A DNA stretch of 33,706 bases from Elusimicrobia bacterium RIFOXYA12_FULL_57_11 (GTDB lineage: Bacteria; Elusimicrobiota; Elusimicrobia; Elusimicrobiales; UBA9959): contig MGVB01000121.1 of the NCBI GenBank assembly GCA_001800275.1, positions 1-33,706 of the forward strand, in the 5' to 3' direction. Below, in pieces: positions 25,064 through 33,706 of the stretch. The notes beneath the pieces were generated by a model, which did not search any database, had not been told where the DNA came from, and saw only the letters and a program-made list of their open reading frames with translations. Position numbers and translations under genes: made by a program. Positions within the stretch are counted from its first letter, which is position 1. Each line of letters begins with the position of its first letter.

Positions 25064-25699
25064 TTATTTTTCTCCGGCCGCCTCTAAAAAGCGGCATAAA
25101 TCAGCTATCCCGGCTTTCAACTCGCCCGGGGCCCCGCCGTTATACAGCGTCATGTCCGAGCGCGAACTTTTCTCCCGCGGCCCCAGCTGCGCGGCGGCCC
25201 TTACCCTGTACTGCGCGGCGGTCCAACCCCTGGCCCTGGCACGCGCCAGCATGGCCCGCGCAGGGGAAACTACACATACGGTAAACGTAAAACACCCCGC
25301 AAGCCCGGCTTCAAAAAGCAGGGGCGCTTCCACTACGACTATTTTTTTACGGGATTTCTTTATTAAAGAGTGAATTCGCTTAATTATTTCAGGATGGAGA
25401 AGGCTCTCAAGCCATTTCCGCTTGGCCGGGGCGCTAAAAACTTCCGCGGCAAGCCGTTCTTTGTCCAGGAAACCGTTTGTAAGGATTGTCTTACGACCGA
25501 ACCTTGTTAAGATTCTATTATAACACGCGGGGGCTGTCAACACCTGCGCGGCTATAACGTCCGCGGAGATTCCCTCCGCCCCCGCCTGCGTGAAATATTC
25601 AAGGGCCAGGCTTTTACCGGAAGCTATTGCCCCGGTAAGCCCTATCACGGTTTTTCCGGGCGAGTCCAGCCGCGTGCACCGCTTGGCCTTTTTTTTCAC
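25064..25699 (-). CDS. coaE: Dephospho-CoA kinase
   Basis: The product is 211 residues. The P-loop is [11 protein letters not shown] (about 20-30). It is followed by [11 protein letters not shown], the family's CoA-site Asp region, then [28 protein letters not shown] and [12 protein letters not shown]. It phosphorylates dephospho-CoA in the last step of CoA synthesis. The start is a GTG whose last two bases are shared with the rhomboid stop (GTGA), so translation is probably coupled. Its stop lies one nt before the rho ATG. The N-terminus has a basic extension (KKKAKRCTR). Identification is firm from the ordered motifs. Confidence 0.9.
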   Translation of the reverse strand: MKKKAKRCTRLDSPGKTVIGLTGAIASGKSLALEYFTQAGAEGISADVIAAQVLTAPACYNRILTRFGRKTILTNGFLDKERLAAEVFSAPAKRKWLESLLHPEIIKRIHSLIKKSRKKIVVVEAPLLFEAGLAGCFTFTVCVVSPARAMLARARARGWTAAQYRVRAAAQLGPREKSSRSDMTLYNGGAPGELKAGIADLCRFLEAAGEK

Positions 25700-26451
25700 G
25701 CGCGCCCCCCGTTTTTCCTGGCGTAGGCGTCCAGCCGGGCAAGTTCGGCGCGGCTCAAAGCGGCCTGCCCGCGGGCAGAAACCTTATCCAGCAGGTGGTC
25801 TATCTCCGCGCGCTCCTCAACCGCCGGGTCCGGCCCAGCGTCGCGCGGCGCGGCGCCTGCGGGCAGGCGGCGCTCCGCCCACAGCCACAGCAAGCCGGCC
25901 GCCAGCCCACCCAGGTGCGTAACGTTAGAGATTTTTGAACCCGGCCCCGCCATGGTCATGGCGAATTCCACGACCCCCAGCAGCACGGCCATGGTCCACG
26001 CGCTCATAGGGAAGAGGAAATACACATAAACCGTAGTCCGGGGATAAAGGAAAGCGAAAGCCCCCAGCAGGCCGTAAACCGCCCCGGAAGCCCCTATAAC
26101 CGGCCTCAGCGAAGAAGGTGACCAGGCCGCCGTGAACAGGGCGGCCGCCGCGCCGCAGCCAAGGAAATAAAGCAGGAACCTGCGCGCGCCCATTTCCGGC
26201 TCCAGCATACGGCCCAGCATCCAGAGCATGAAAGTGTTGAACAGGAAATGCCAGAAATCGGCGTGAATGAAAATATAAGTGAACACCTGCCACAGCCAGT
26301 ACCGGTCCGTAAGATTGAAAGGGACCAGGCCGAGATAGAAATTAAGTTTAAAACCCAAGGCAAGTTCGGCCAGCCAGCCGGCAAACAACAGCGCGGCCAG
26401 CGCCCTGGTAACCGGCGGCAATTCCCCCAGCGGCGCCAGGCTAAACCTCAT
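25696..26451 (-). CDS. Rhomboid-family intramembrane serine protease
   Basis: The product is 251 residues with about six transmembrane helices. The catalytic Ser is in GASGAVYGLLGA (near residue 122-129) and the catalytic His in NVTHLGGLAAGL (near 179). The first membrane part shows the family's HADFWHFLFNTFMLWMLG. The C-terminal 60 residues form a charged helical tail in the cytoplasm. It cleaves membrane proteins within the bilayer; the substrate is unknown. GGAGA lies four nt before the ATG. The gene overlaps polA by 11 nt and coaE by four, so expression is tied to both. Confidence 0.92.
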   Translation of the reverse strand: MRFSLAPLGELPPVTRALAALLFAGWLAELALGFKLNFYLGLVPFNLTDRYWLWQVFTYIFIHADFWHFLFNTFMLWMLGRMLEPEMGARRFLLYFLGCGAAAALFTAAWSPSSLRPVIGASGAVYGLLGAFAFLYPRTTVYVYFLFPMSAWTMAVLLGVVEFAMTMAGPGSKISNVTHLGGLAAGLLWLWAERRLPAGAAPRDAGPDPAVEERAEIDHLLDKVSARGQAALSRAELARLDAYARKNGGRA

Positions 26452-29014
26452 ATCTCTCCATGTCCCGCCAGTTGGGGCCGGTCTTCAGGTCCACGCGCAG
26501 CGGCACGGCAAGTTTATAGGCGTTTTCCATCTCTTTTTTTATAAGGCGGGCGGCTTCCGCCAGCCCCTCCCGGCGCACCTCGAAAATCAGTTCGTCGTGC
26601 ACCTGCAGCAGCATGAAAACATCTTTCGACAGCCTGAACTCACCGAACAGCTTAACCATGGCTTTCTTTATGATATCCGCCGAACCGCCCTGCACCGGCG
26701 TGTTTACCGCGGCCCGTTCGGCAAAACCGCGCAAGTGCGGGTTGGAAGCTTTTAACTCCGGCAAGCTGCGGCGGCGGCCGGTGAAAGTCGCCACCAGGCC
26801 GGTTCGCTTCGCCTCCGCGGCGGTCTTGTCGCTCCAGTCCTTTACGCCCGGGCAGACCTCAAAATAATGCTTTATGTAATTTGCCGCTTCGGCGCGGCTT
26901 ACGCCCAACTCGCGCGAAAGACCCGTGGCCGTCTGGCCGTAAACGATACCGAAATTTATGGCTTTGGCGGCGCGGCGCATTTCTGGCGTTACCAGCTGGG
27001 GGGCGCAATGAAAAACCTCGGAGGCCGTGCGCAGGTGAATATCCTCTCCGTTTCGGAAAGCCTCCACCAGGTTACGGTCGCCGGAAAGGTGGGCCAGCAC
27101 GCGCAGGTCTATCTGCGAATAGTCCGCGCTGAGCATAACAAAGCCTTCCCTCACGGTAAAACATTTGCGCACCAGCAGGCCGGACTCGGAGCGCACTGGG
27201 ATATTCTGCAAATTAGGCCTGGCACTGGAAAAACGGCCCGTGGCCGTACCCAGCTGGTCGAAAGTCGTGTGCAGCCTCCCGTCGGGACCGGTGGCGGCCA
27301 GCAGGTTGTCCACGAAAGAAGATTTCAGTTTGGAGATCTCCCTGTACTCCAGGAGCAGCGGCACCACCGGATGCGCGGCTTTCAGATACTGCAACGCATC
27401 CTCCCCGGTGGAATAACCGTCCTTCAGCTTGAATTGTTTTTTCTGCGCGTCGGCCAGGCCCAGGTTCAGCTTCTCGTAAAGCAGGAAGGCCACCTGTTTG
27501 GGCGAGTTGAGGTTTATCTCAACGCCGGTAAGCCGCGTGGCTTCGGCCTGCAGCTCTCCCATCTTTTTCTCGAACCTGGAGGACAGTTCGCCCAGCAGGG
27601 CGGTATCCGCGGCCGTACCGGTCTGTTCCATACCGTAAACAGCCGGCAAAAGCGGCAGTTCCAGCCCGGCATATACTTCCCACATCCCGGCCGTCTCAAG
27701 CTCCTGTTTAAGTTTTAGCGCAAGCTCTCCCAGCGAGGCTATGGCCTGCACTTGCTCTTCTTGCGAACCCGGCAGCCGCGCCGGCAGGCCAAGCCCTTCA
27801 AAAACCAGTTGCGGCAGGTCCGGGCGCCGCGCGCCGGCCGAAAGCAGCGCGGCAGCGGCCTCGGCGTCAAATACATTGCCCGGCAGGAAGCCGGCCGGGA
27901 GTGCCAGCAGGCGCATTACCGCCTTCAGGCCGTAAACGGCTTTAAATATCTTTTCATCACCCAGCAGCTCCGCTGCTTTGGCGGCGGCTTCCGGAAAAAT
28001 GAAGCCGGGGCGCAGCACGCACGCGCCCCCGGGGCCGCCTATGGCAAGGCAGTCATCGAAAGCGGCCATGGCAAGGCCGGCGGCCGCGGCGTCGTAAACT
28101 TCTTCTGGGGTTTTGAGCGGCGGCAGGGCCGCCAGCTGCGGCTCGGCCGCGGCGGGGCCCAGCAAAGCCAGCAGGGCCTTGAATTCCAGGCGGCGGGCCA
28201 GCTCTTCCAGCGCGGGTCCGCCAGGGACCGCTGGCTTGAAAATTTCCATCCCCTCTTCCACAGGCGCGTCGGCTTCCAGCGTAACCAGCCGGCGCGACAG
28301 CCGGGCGTTGGCCATATCTTTGGCCACTTTAGCGAGCGCCTTGTCGGCGGCCACGAGCGCGGGGTCCATGGCCGCGGCCAGGATTTTCTCCAGCGGGCCG
28401 TACGCCTGCACAAGTTTCTGGGCGCTTTTGGGGCCGACCCCGGCCACGCCGGGAACATTGTCGGATGAATCCCCGGTAAGGGCGAAATAATCAGGCAGCA
28501 GGCCCGGGGGCAGGCCGTACTTTTTAAGCACCGCTTCGGGGCCGGCGAACTCGGCGGCGGAACCGTCCCACAGTTTCACATGCTCCCCGGCCAGCTGCGC
28601 GGCGTCCTTGTCCCCGGAAACGATGACCGCTTCCAGGCCGGCACGCACGGCCCGCCGGGCCAGCGTTGCGATGAGATCGTCAGCCTCAAAACCCCGCAGG
28701 TAAACGCCTTTCAGGCCCAGCGCGGCTACCAGGTCCCGGGCGGTATTAAGCTGGCCAACAAGCCCCGGCTCCGTGGCGGAACGGTTGGCTTTATATTCAG
28801 GGTACATTTCATCCCTGAAAGTGCCGCCTTTGGAATCGAAACATACTGCCACATATTCAGGCCTGCGCTCGCGCAGTATGCGCAGCAACACGCGCATAAA
28901 GCCGTACAGCGCCCCCACCTCCTCCCCTTTGGAAGTGGAGAACTTGGGCAGGGCGTGGTAGCTCCTGTGCAGGAAAGCGTGTGCGTCTATTATAAAAACG
29001 CGCTTGGGATTCAT
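26441..29014 (-). CDS. polA: DNA polymerase I (5' nuclease plus polymerase; proofreading domain degenerate)
   Basis: The product is 857 residues. Residues 1 to about 290 are the 5'-3' flap nuclease: FIIDAHAFLHRSYHA, CFDSKGGTFRDEMYPEYKA, GFEADDLIATLA, and DSSDNVPGVAGVGPKSAQKL. Residues about 300-460 correspond to the 3'-5' exonuclease fold but have lost the DxE metal motif; near 325 the sequence is MAAFDDCLAIGG. Proofreading is therefore probably absent, as in Taq. The polymerase (from about 480) has motif A SADYSQIDLRVLAHLSGD (near 631), motif B AAKAINFGIVYGQ (near 685), and motif C LLQVHDELIFEV (near 804). In motif A the usual Glu (E710 in E. coli) is Asp. It repairs gaps and removes RNA primers. 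No clear Shine-Dalgarno precedes the ATG. Confidence 0.95.
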   Translation of the reverse strand: MNPKRVFIIDAHAFLHRSYHALPKFSTSKGEEVGALYGFMRVLLRILRERRPEYVAVCFDSKGGTFRDEMYPEYKANRSATEPGLVGQLNTARDLVAALGLKGVYLRGFEADDLIATLARRAVRAGLEAVIVSGDKDAAQLAGEHVKLWDGSAAEFAGPEAVLKKYGLPPGLLPDYFALTGDSSDNVPGVAGVGPKSAQKLVQAYGPLEKILAAAMDPALVAADKALAKVAKDMANARLSRRLVTLEADAPVEEGMEIFKPAVPGGPALEELARRLEFKALLALLGPAAAEPQLAALPPLKTPEEVYDAAAAGLAMAAFDDCLAIGGPGGACVLRPGFIFPEAAAKAAELLGDEKIFKAVYGLKAVMRLLALPAGFLPGNVFDAEAAAALLSAGARRPDLPQLVFEGLGLPARLPGSQEEQVQAIASLGELALKLKQELETAGMWEVYAGLELPLLPAVYGMEQTGTAADTALLGELSSRFEKKMGELQAEATRLTGVEINLNSPKQVAFLLYEKLNLGLADAQKKQFKLKDGYSTGEDALQYLKAAHPVVPLLLEYREISKLKSSFVDNLLAATGPDGRLHTTFDQLGTATGRFSSARPNLQNIPVRSESGLLVRKCFTVREGFVMLSADYSQIDLRVLAHLSGDRNLVEAFRNGEDIHLRTASEVFHCAPQLVTPEMRRAAKAINFGIVYGQTATGLSRELGVSRAEAANYIKHYFEVCPGVKDWSDKTAAEAKRTGLVATFTGRRRSLPELKASNPHLRGFAERAAVNTPVQGGSADIIKKAMVKLFGEFRLSKDVFMLLQVHDELIFEVRREGLAEAARLIKKEMENAYKLAVPLRVDLKTGPNWRDMERYEV

Positions 29015-29129
29015 TGTTTTAAAAGGAAAACGGTGCGGAGGGAAGGCAGGCCGCGGCTATCCGGAGCGGTTGCCGGGGCCGGGGAAGGCAGGCAATGCCG
29101 CCCCCCCCAGCCCGGCGCGTACGTCCGGG

Positions 29130-29450
29130 TTAAACCGCGTCCAGGTGCCGCTTCAATTCTTCTTTTTTCTGCATCCCTACCAGTTCCTGAGTTACTTTGC
29201 CGTCCTTAAAAATAAGGATGGTGGGGATGGCCGAAATGTTGTATTTGGCGGCGGTGTCCTGCGCCTCATCGGTATTGAGCTTACAGACCTTAACCTTACC
29301 GGCGTAATCTTTGGCCAGCTCCTCTATTACCGGGCCCAGCATGCGGCAGGGGCCGCACCAGGGCGCCCAGAAATCCACCAGCACAGGCAGGGCGCTCTTC
29401 AGCACCTCCTGTTCAAAATTCGCGTCTGTAAGCTGTATTTCGTTGGACAT
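29130..29450 (-). CDS. trxA: Thioredoxin
   Basis: The product is 106 residues starting at the ATG at 29450, which has a perfect GGAGG five nt upstream. An in-frame upstream extension to 29507 lacks such a signal and is not used. The active site is FWAPWCGPC (residues 27-35), with the cis-Pro region ISAIPTILIF. Length and sequence (VLVDFWAPWCGPCRMLGPVI) match classical thioredoxin 1. It reduces disulfides in ribonucleotide reductase and other proteins. Polymerase I follows 115 nt downstream; in phage T7 thioredoxin is a processivity factor for a family A polymerase, but no link is implied here. Confidence 0.95.
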   Translation of the reverse strand: MSNEIQLTDANFEQEVLKSALPVLVDFWAPWCGPCRMLGPVIEELAKDYAGKVKVCKLNTDEAQDTAAKYNISAIPTILIFKDGKVTQELVGMQKKEELKRHLDAV

Positions 29451-29490
29451 ATGAACCTCCCGGTTACCGGTTAACTGTAATATATAAGAC

Positions 29491-29874
29491 TTACCTTTTC
29501 CTGTCAATAAGATACTTTATCTCCTTCCACAACTCCTCTATGTCTATGGGCTTGGAAAAAAAAGCGCTGGCCCCGGCCAGCATAGCTTCGGAGCGGTCGG
29601 CGGGCTCGGTGTATTTGGCGGAAATGAAAAGCACCGGCACGGTTTTTAAGCGGGCGGACTCGCGTATCACCCGCAAAAACTCCACCCCGTGCATGTCCGG
29701 CAGCTGTATGTCCAGTATTATTATGGAAGGCACGCCTTTAGCCAGGACATCCATAGCCTCCCGCGCGGACTTGGCCACGGAAATCTCCGCGTCCACGTTC
29801 TTAAGCCTGAGGCCGTCCTCCAGCGTATATATAAAATTTTTATCGTCGTCCACTATCAGGATACTCATCGCCAT
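29491..29874 (-). CDS. Single-domain response regulator (CheY-like receiver)
   Basis: The product is 127 residues from the ATG at 29874 (AAAGG nine nt upstream); a TTG at 29883 is also possible. It is a complete receiver domain and nothing else: acidic pocket DDD (9-11), phospho-acceptor Asp55 in IIILDIQLPDMHG, switch Ser85 in VLFISAK, and Lys108 in FFSKPID. Without an output domain it must act by binding partners or passing phosphate on. No histidine kinase is in the window. Its neighbours are a metallophosphoesterase upstream and trxA downstream (40 nt). Confidence 0.92.
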   Translation of the reverse strand: MAMSILIVDDDKNFIYTLEDGLRLKNVDAEISVAKSAREAMDVLAKGVPSIIILDIQLPDMHGVEFLRVIRESARLKTVPVLFISAKYTEPADRSEAMLAGASAFFSKPIDIEELWKEIKYLIDRKR

Positions 29875-29934
29875 ATAAATCAACCTTTAACCGCTCCGTG
29901 TTCGCGTTCCTGACCCTGCGGCCGGCGCCGAACC

Positions 29935-30669
29935 CTAGTAGCCGGAACTCAGCCGCTCCGCCAGCAGCTCCGGCAGCTTCACTTCCCCCATCAGCCGCTG
30001 CGTGGCTTCCACGTCATAAACCACCCTGTAGACCTCGAAAGCTTTTTTCTCCGCGTCAAAGATGCCGCAGGCGGCGCGCGGGTCGCCGTCGCGGGGCTGC
30101 CCCACCGAACCGGGGTTGAACATCATGCGCCCGGCCGCGGACGAGATGCGCATCATGGGCTTGAGGAAATCCGTCTCGGGTATCCCGCCGGGCTGCAGGC
30201 TGAAGTACATGGGCATATGGCTGTGCCCGATAAAGCAGGGGGAAACCGCCCACGCGTCGGCGTTATCGGCGAACTGCCTTTCACTGAGCATATACTCGGT
30301 AAGCGGCTTGCGCGGCGAACCGTGCACCAGCGTAAACGTTGCGGTCTCTATTTTTTCCGGCAGGTTGGACAGGAAATCCAGCGCTTTGCCGGTAAGCCTG
30401 GCGCGGGCGAACTCTATGGCGCGGGCCGCGTTGGCGTTGAACCATTTAAGTTCTATGCGGCCCACGGCCGCCCCGTCATGGTTGCCCATCACTATATGCA
30501 GGTTCCCAAGCCCGGACACGGCTTCCACGCATTCCAGCGGCTGCGGACCATACCCGACAATGTCCCCGCAGCACACAAAATCGGCAACGCCGTTTTTGCG
30601 GTAAAATTCCAGCACGGCCTTAAGGGCCTCGTAATTGCCATGCACATCCGAAAAAACGCCGTATTTCAC
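29935..30669 (-). CDS. Calcineurin-like metallophosphoesterase
   Basis: The product is 244 residues, starting at GTG (AAGGA about five nt upstream). All metal-binding blocks are present: FSDVHGN (DxH), VCCGDIVGYGP (GDxxxxG), VMGNHD (GNHD), LVHGSPR, and GHSHMPM (GHTH-like). This belongs to the YfcE/MJ0936-type family of small phosphodiesterases related to diadenosine tetraphosphatase. NPGSVGQPRDGDPRAACGIFD is a typical C-terminal block. The substrate is unknown. It follows smc by 18 nt and is probably co-transcribed with it. Confidence 0.88.
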   Translation of the reverse strand: MKYGVFSDVHGNYEALKAVLEFYRKNGVADFVCCGDIVGYGPQPLECVEAVSGLGNLHIVMGNHDGAAVGRIELKWFNANAARAIEFARARLTGKALDFLSNLPEKIETATFTLVHGSPRKPLTEYMLSERQFADNADAWAVSPCFIGHSHMPMYFSLQPGGIPETDFLKPMMRISSAAGRMMFNPGSVGQPRDGDPRAACGIFDAEKKAFEVYRVVYDVEATQRLMGEVKLPELLAERLSSGY

Positions 30670-30687
30670 TTTTTCCTTGGGCCGCGG

Positions 30688-33600
30688 TCAAACCCCTACG
30701 GCCTCATGCGTGGTGGCCAGGTCGGCCGCGCGCTTCAGATCCACCGAGATAAGCTTGGAAACCCCCAGCTCTTCCATGGTGACGCCGTACAGGGTATCGG
30801 CCGCCTCCATAGTGCGCTTGTTGTGGGTTATAACTATAAACTGCGTAGTGGAAGAAAATTCGCGGATAAGGCGCACGAACCGTTCCACGTTGGCTTCGTC
30901 CAGCGGCGCGTCGGCTTCGTCCATTACGCAGAACGGGGAAGGATTCACCCGGAAGAAGCTGAACAGCAGCGCCAGCGCCGTAAGGGCCTTTTCTCCGCCT
31001 GAAAGCTGGGTTATACTGACGAGCTTTTTACCTGGCGGGTGGGCCAGGATCTCCACCCCGGTCTCCAGCAGGTTATCGGGCAGGGTAAGCATAAGGTCAG
31101 CCTCGCCGCCGTTGAAGAGCAGGGAGTAGATTTCTTTGAAGCAGGCGCGCACTTTATCGAAGGTCAGTTTAAAATTCTCCCGCGTGGTGTCGTTTATCTT
31201 GTTGATGGCGCTGCGGAGGTCGGCCTTGGCCCGGTTCAGGTCTTCCACCTGGGAATTTATGAAGTTATAGCGCTGCGTAAGCGCCTCGTATTCTTCGGGG
31301 GCCGTCATATTCACAGGGCCCATGTTCTCTATGCGTTTGCGCAGGAACACTACGCGGTCGTGGTCGGTCTCCACGGCGCCGTATTTTTCCGCCGCTTCCG
31401 CGGGCGCCACGTTCCATTCGTCGGCCATGCGGCGCTCGGTCTCTTCGGCGCGGGCGTTGAGCGTAGCCATCTCGGTCTCTATCTGGTAGCGGGTGCGTTC
31501 GTTCTCGGCGGTAAGGTCGCGGCTGTCCTTCAAATTCTCGCCCAGGCGCCCGTAATTGGCGCGCATTTCGTTTATCTCGTCCTCGAACTGGCGGTCTATG
31601 ATCTCTTTCTCCGCCAGGTCGTGCATAAGCTCGCCCAGGCGGGCGCGCGCGGCGGCTATCTCGCCGTTAAGGCGGGTTTCGCGCGCGGCATATTCCTCGC
31701 GCCGGCCGGCGAAGTGCGACCTTTCCTCGTGTATGGCGGCCAGGTCGCCTTCGGTACGGGCAAGCTCGCCGCGCAGGGCGTCCAGGTTCTGGCGGTAATT
31801 ATCAAGGTTGGCCTTGCGGGACCCGAGGTCCTCTTTAAGACGGGCATGATCCTGGTGCAGGGCGTCCTTGCGCCCCACTATAACGGTTTGTTCGGCTTTC
31901 TTTGCCTCGGAAGAGGCATGGGCGGCCTTTATGCTTTCATTAAGGGCGGCAAGGGTGTTCTCCGCGTCCCGGACGGAAGCCTCCACTTTGCCTTTTTCCG
32001 CCTGAGCAAAAGCCAGACGGTCGCGCTTTACCTGCGCGTCGGAACTTACGCCTGAAATTTCGGTCTCGTTCTTATGGAAATCCACGTTCATGGTGGCGGC
32101 GGCGCTCTGCGCGGCGGCCGCGGCGGCGCGGGCCTGTTCAAGCCCCGGCAGCAGGGCCGCCTTCTCGGTCTCAAGGGCCGCGTTCTCCGCGTCCAGCCTG
32201 CCCAGGCCGGCCTTGAGTTCCCCCTCCTCCTCCCAATAGGGTTCGTTGGAAGCCACCTGCTCCACCCCGCCGGTGATCCAGAAAGCCCCGCGCACCGCGC
32301 CGCCGGAGGCGTACACCCCGGCCAGCAGGCCGTTTACCAGCGGCAGGTACTGCGGGTCGCATGAAATTTTATCCATTACGCGCGCCGCGCCCGGAGCGTC
32401 CCAGCCGGCCTGGGTCTGGCCCGCCGGTACGCGGTCCAGCATTAAAAAGCGGCAGCGGCCTTTGCCGATATGCTTAAGGTAGCCTATGGCCTCTTCGGCG
32501 GCGGCGGAATTTTCGCACACCACGGCGTCCAGGAAACGGCCCAGCGCGTCCTCAACGGCCAGCAGGTCTTCTTTCTTGACCGAAATCAGGTGCCGCAGCG
32601 TGGCGCGCACGCCCGCAATGCCGGCGTTCAGCACGCTGTTGAGACCCACCCAGTAAGTGTCGCGCTCACCCTGCGCCAATATGGCTTCCAGGCGCGATTC
32701 GTCCCAGGCTTTTTCTTCGCGTATGGCGGCCTGGCGCGCGTCAATTTCCGAAAGCCGGCTGGAAAGAGCAGTTGCCTGCGCGGCGGCCGCGGCAGCTTTT
32801 TCGTTCTCGGCGGCCAGGGAGGCCGTCAGCGCGGCTGAACGGGTTTTAAGCTCCGCTATGCGCCCTTCTATGGACACGGCGGCGGCTGTCAGATCGGTTA
32901 TATCGCGGTCAAGCCCAGCCTGGGTGTCGCGGTAATGGCTGATGTCGGAACCGGTGCGGGCGATATTATTGGAAATCCCCACTTCCTGCGTATAGGCCTC
33001 GTTCATCTGCGCGGCCAGCGCTTCGGCGGCGCCGTCGGCCGCGCGCATATCCTCTTCAACTTTCGCCAGGGCCGCGGCGGCGCCGTCGCAATCCGCCTGG
33101 AGCGCGGGCAGGCCGCCTTCCTCACCGCCCAGTTTTTCCCGCAGCTCCGCCAGGCGCGGTTCGGCGCGCAGCAGCTTTTCGGCGTTAAGCCGCCCGGAAG
33201 TTTCCAGGGAGGCGCGGGAAACGGCTATTTCGGCGAGCATTTCCTGGTTGGAAACTATGCGCCCCTCGGCGTTGTTCTTTTCGAATTTAACGGCGGTGGC
33301 CGCTTCACGGAGCAGGCGGTAATCCTCGTTCTTCTGGGTAAGGGTAAGACTGAGTGCCGCGTACTCGGCCTCCAGGCTGGTTATGGCCACGCGGGTCTCT
33401 TCCAGGTCTTTCTTTACCGGCTCAAGGCGCGCGGCGGCCTCGGCGCTTTTGCTCCTGAAAGCTTCGCGCTCGCGCAGCAAAAGGGATATCTCCGCTCCGG
33501 TAAGTTCTTCGCGGTACTTCTTCTGCAGGCGGGCTTTTTTGGCCTCGTTGTCGAGCTTGGTTATCTGCTCGTTCAAGAGCACCATGGAGTCGGCCAGGCG

Positions 33601-33706
33601 GGTAAGGTCCGCCTCAACTTTTTCCAGCTTGCGGGCGGCTTCATCGCGCTTGGCCTTGTATTTTGAAACGCCCGCGGCTTCTTCAAAGAGCTCGCGGCGC
33701 TGCTCG
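30688..33706 (-). CDS. smc: Chromosome segregation protein SMC (5' end outside window)
   Basis: The visible part is about 1,006 residues; the N-terminal Walker A half lies beyond the right edge. The frame enters with EQRRELFEEAAGVSKYKAKR, the conserved end of the N-terminal head, so the ATG at 33585 is internal. Two long coiled coils flank the hinge (plus-strand about 32660-32250), which has GVRATLRHLISVKKEDLLAV and KGRCRFLMLD. The C-terminal head has the ABC signature QLSGGEKALTALALLFSFFR, the Walker B/D-loop FCVMDEADAPLDEANVERF, and FIVITHNKRTME. SMC dimers with ScpA and ScpB organise the chromosome; scpAB are not in the window. The coiled coil is very rich in Ala and Glu. Confidence 0.95.
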   Translation of the reverse strand, partial: EQRRELFEEAAGVSKYKAKRDEAARKLEKVEADLTRLADSMVLLNEQITKLDNEAKKARLQKKYREELTGAEISLLLREREAFRSKSAEAAARLEPVKKDLEETRVAITSLEAEYAALSLTLTQKNEDYRLLREAATAVKFEKNNAEGRIVSNQEMLAEIAVSRASLETSGRLNAEKLLRAEPRLAELREKLGGEEGGLPALQADCDGAAAALAKVEEDMRAADGAAEALAAQMNEAYTQEVGISNNIARTGSDISHYRDTQAGLDRDITDLTAAAVSIEGRIAELKTRSAALTASLAAENEKAAAAAAQATALSSRLSEIDARQAAIREEKAWDESRLEAILAQGERDTYWVGLNSVLNAGIAGVRATLRHLISVKKEDLLAVEDALGRFLDAVVCENSAAAEEAIGYLKHIGKGRCRFLMLDRVPAGQTQAGWDAPGAARVMDKISCDPQYLPLVNGLLAGVYASGGAVRGAFWITGGVEQVASNEPYWEEEGELKAGLGRLDAENAALETEKAALLPGLEQARAAAAAAQSAAATMNVDFHKNETEISGVSSDAQVKRDRLAFAQAEKGKVEASVRDAENTLAALNESIKAAHASSEAKKAEQTVIVGRKDALHQDHARLKEDLGSRKANLDNYRQNLDALRGELARTEGDLAAIHEERSHFAGRREEYAARETRLNGEIAAARARLGELMHDLAEKEIIDRQFEDEINEMRANYGRLGENLKDSRDLTAENERTRYQIETEMATLNARAEETERRMADEWNVAPAEAAEKYGAVETDHDRVVFLRKRIENMGPVNMTAPEEYEALTQRYNFINSQVEDLNRAKADLRSAINKINDTTRENFKLTFDKVRACFKEIYSLLFNGGEADLMLTLPDNLLETGVEILAHPPGKKLVSITQLSGGEKALTALALLFSFFRVNPSPFCVMDEADAPLDEANVERFVRLIREFSSTTQFIVITHNKRTMEAADTLYGVTMEELGVSKLISVDLKRAADLATTHEAVGV

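Noticed and set aside
29111-29129. Hairpin after trxA (CCCGG...CCGGG) as a terminator
   Set aside because: The stem is only about 5 bp with a large loop and no T-run follows; not enough to call a terminator.

Overview
The window is an ordinary-looking chromosomal segment from a Gram-negative (diderm), fairly GC-rich bacterium. The evidence for two membranes is an LptD-type LPS transporter, Pal and TolB, a beta-barrel outer-membrane protein ending in an aromatic residue, and several lipoproteins or exported proteins. The mix of genes would fit a deep-branching, mostly uncultured lineage such as Elusimicrobiota. That is a guess; the sequence alone does not settle it.

Layout. (1) Positions 1-7472, minus strand: a three-gene surface module transcribed from a TTGACA-type promoter near 7540. 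It encodes an exported FecR-domain protein, an outer-membrane beta-barrel, and a very large secreted SBBP beta-propeller/Fn3 protein that runs off the left edge. (2) Positions 7673-12223, plus strand: a polyprenyl diphosphate synthase and a MenA-type prenyltransferase (menaquinone side chain and its attachment), then pal, cpoB and tolB (envelope integrity), closed by an intrinsic terminator at 12250-12272. (3) Positions 12271-33706, minus strand throughout: a long run of closely packed housekeeping genes. In transcription order these are smc (5' part outside the window), a metallophosphoesterase, a stand-alone response regulator, trxA, polA, a rhomboid protease, coaE, rho, an M23 endopeptidase, rpmE, prfA, prmC, murA, folC, a ROK sugar kinase, lptD, a nucleotide-sugar epimerase, tdk, and a transposase N-terminal remnant.

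How the genes connect. Many neighbours overlap by 1-11 nt (polA/rhomboid/coaE, rho/M23, prfA/prmC, epimerase/tdk), suggesting translational coupling. prfA and prmC are a functional pair, since PrmC methylates the GGQ glutamine of RF1. murA, lptD, the epimerase, the M23 enzyme and the Tol-Pal genes together cover wall and outer-membrane building. There is no tRNA, rRNA, CRISPR array, prophage or obvious defence island. No gene-free stretch exceeds about 200 bp.

The most unusual items are the FecR/barrel/giant-propeller module with a hairpin just upstream of the giant gene, a Gly-Asn microsatellite inside the disordered N-terminus of Rho, a degenerate proofreading domain and Glu-to-Asp motif A change in PolA, a Lys/Ala-rich tail on ribosomal protein L31, and a DDE-less transposase fragment ending the tdk operon. 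I found no convincing wholly new multi-gene system; the surface module is the best candidate.
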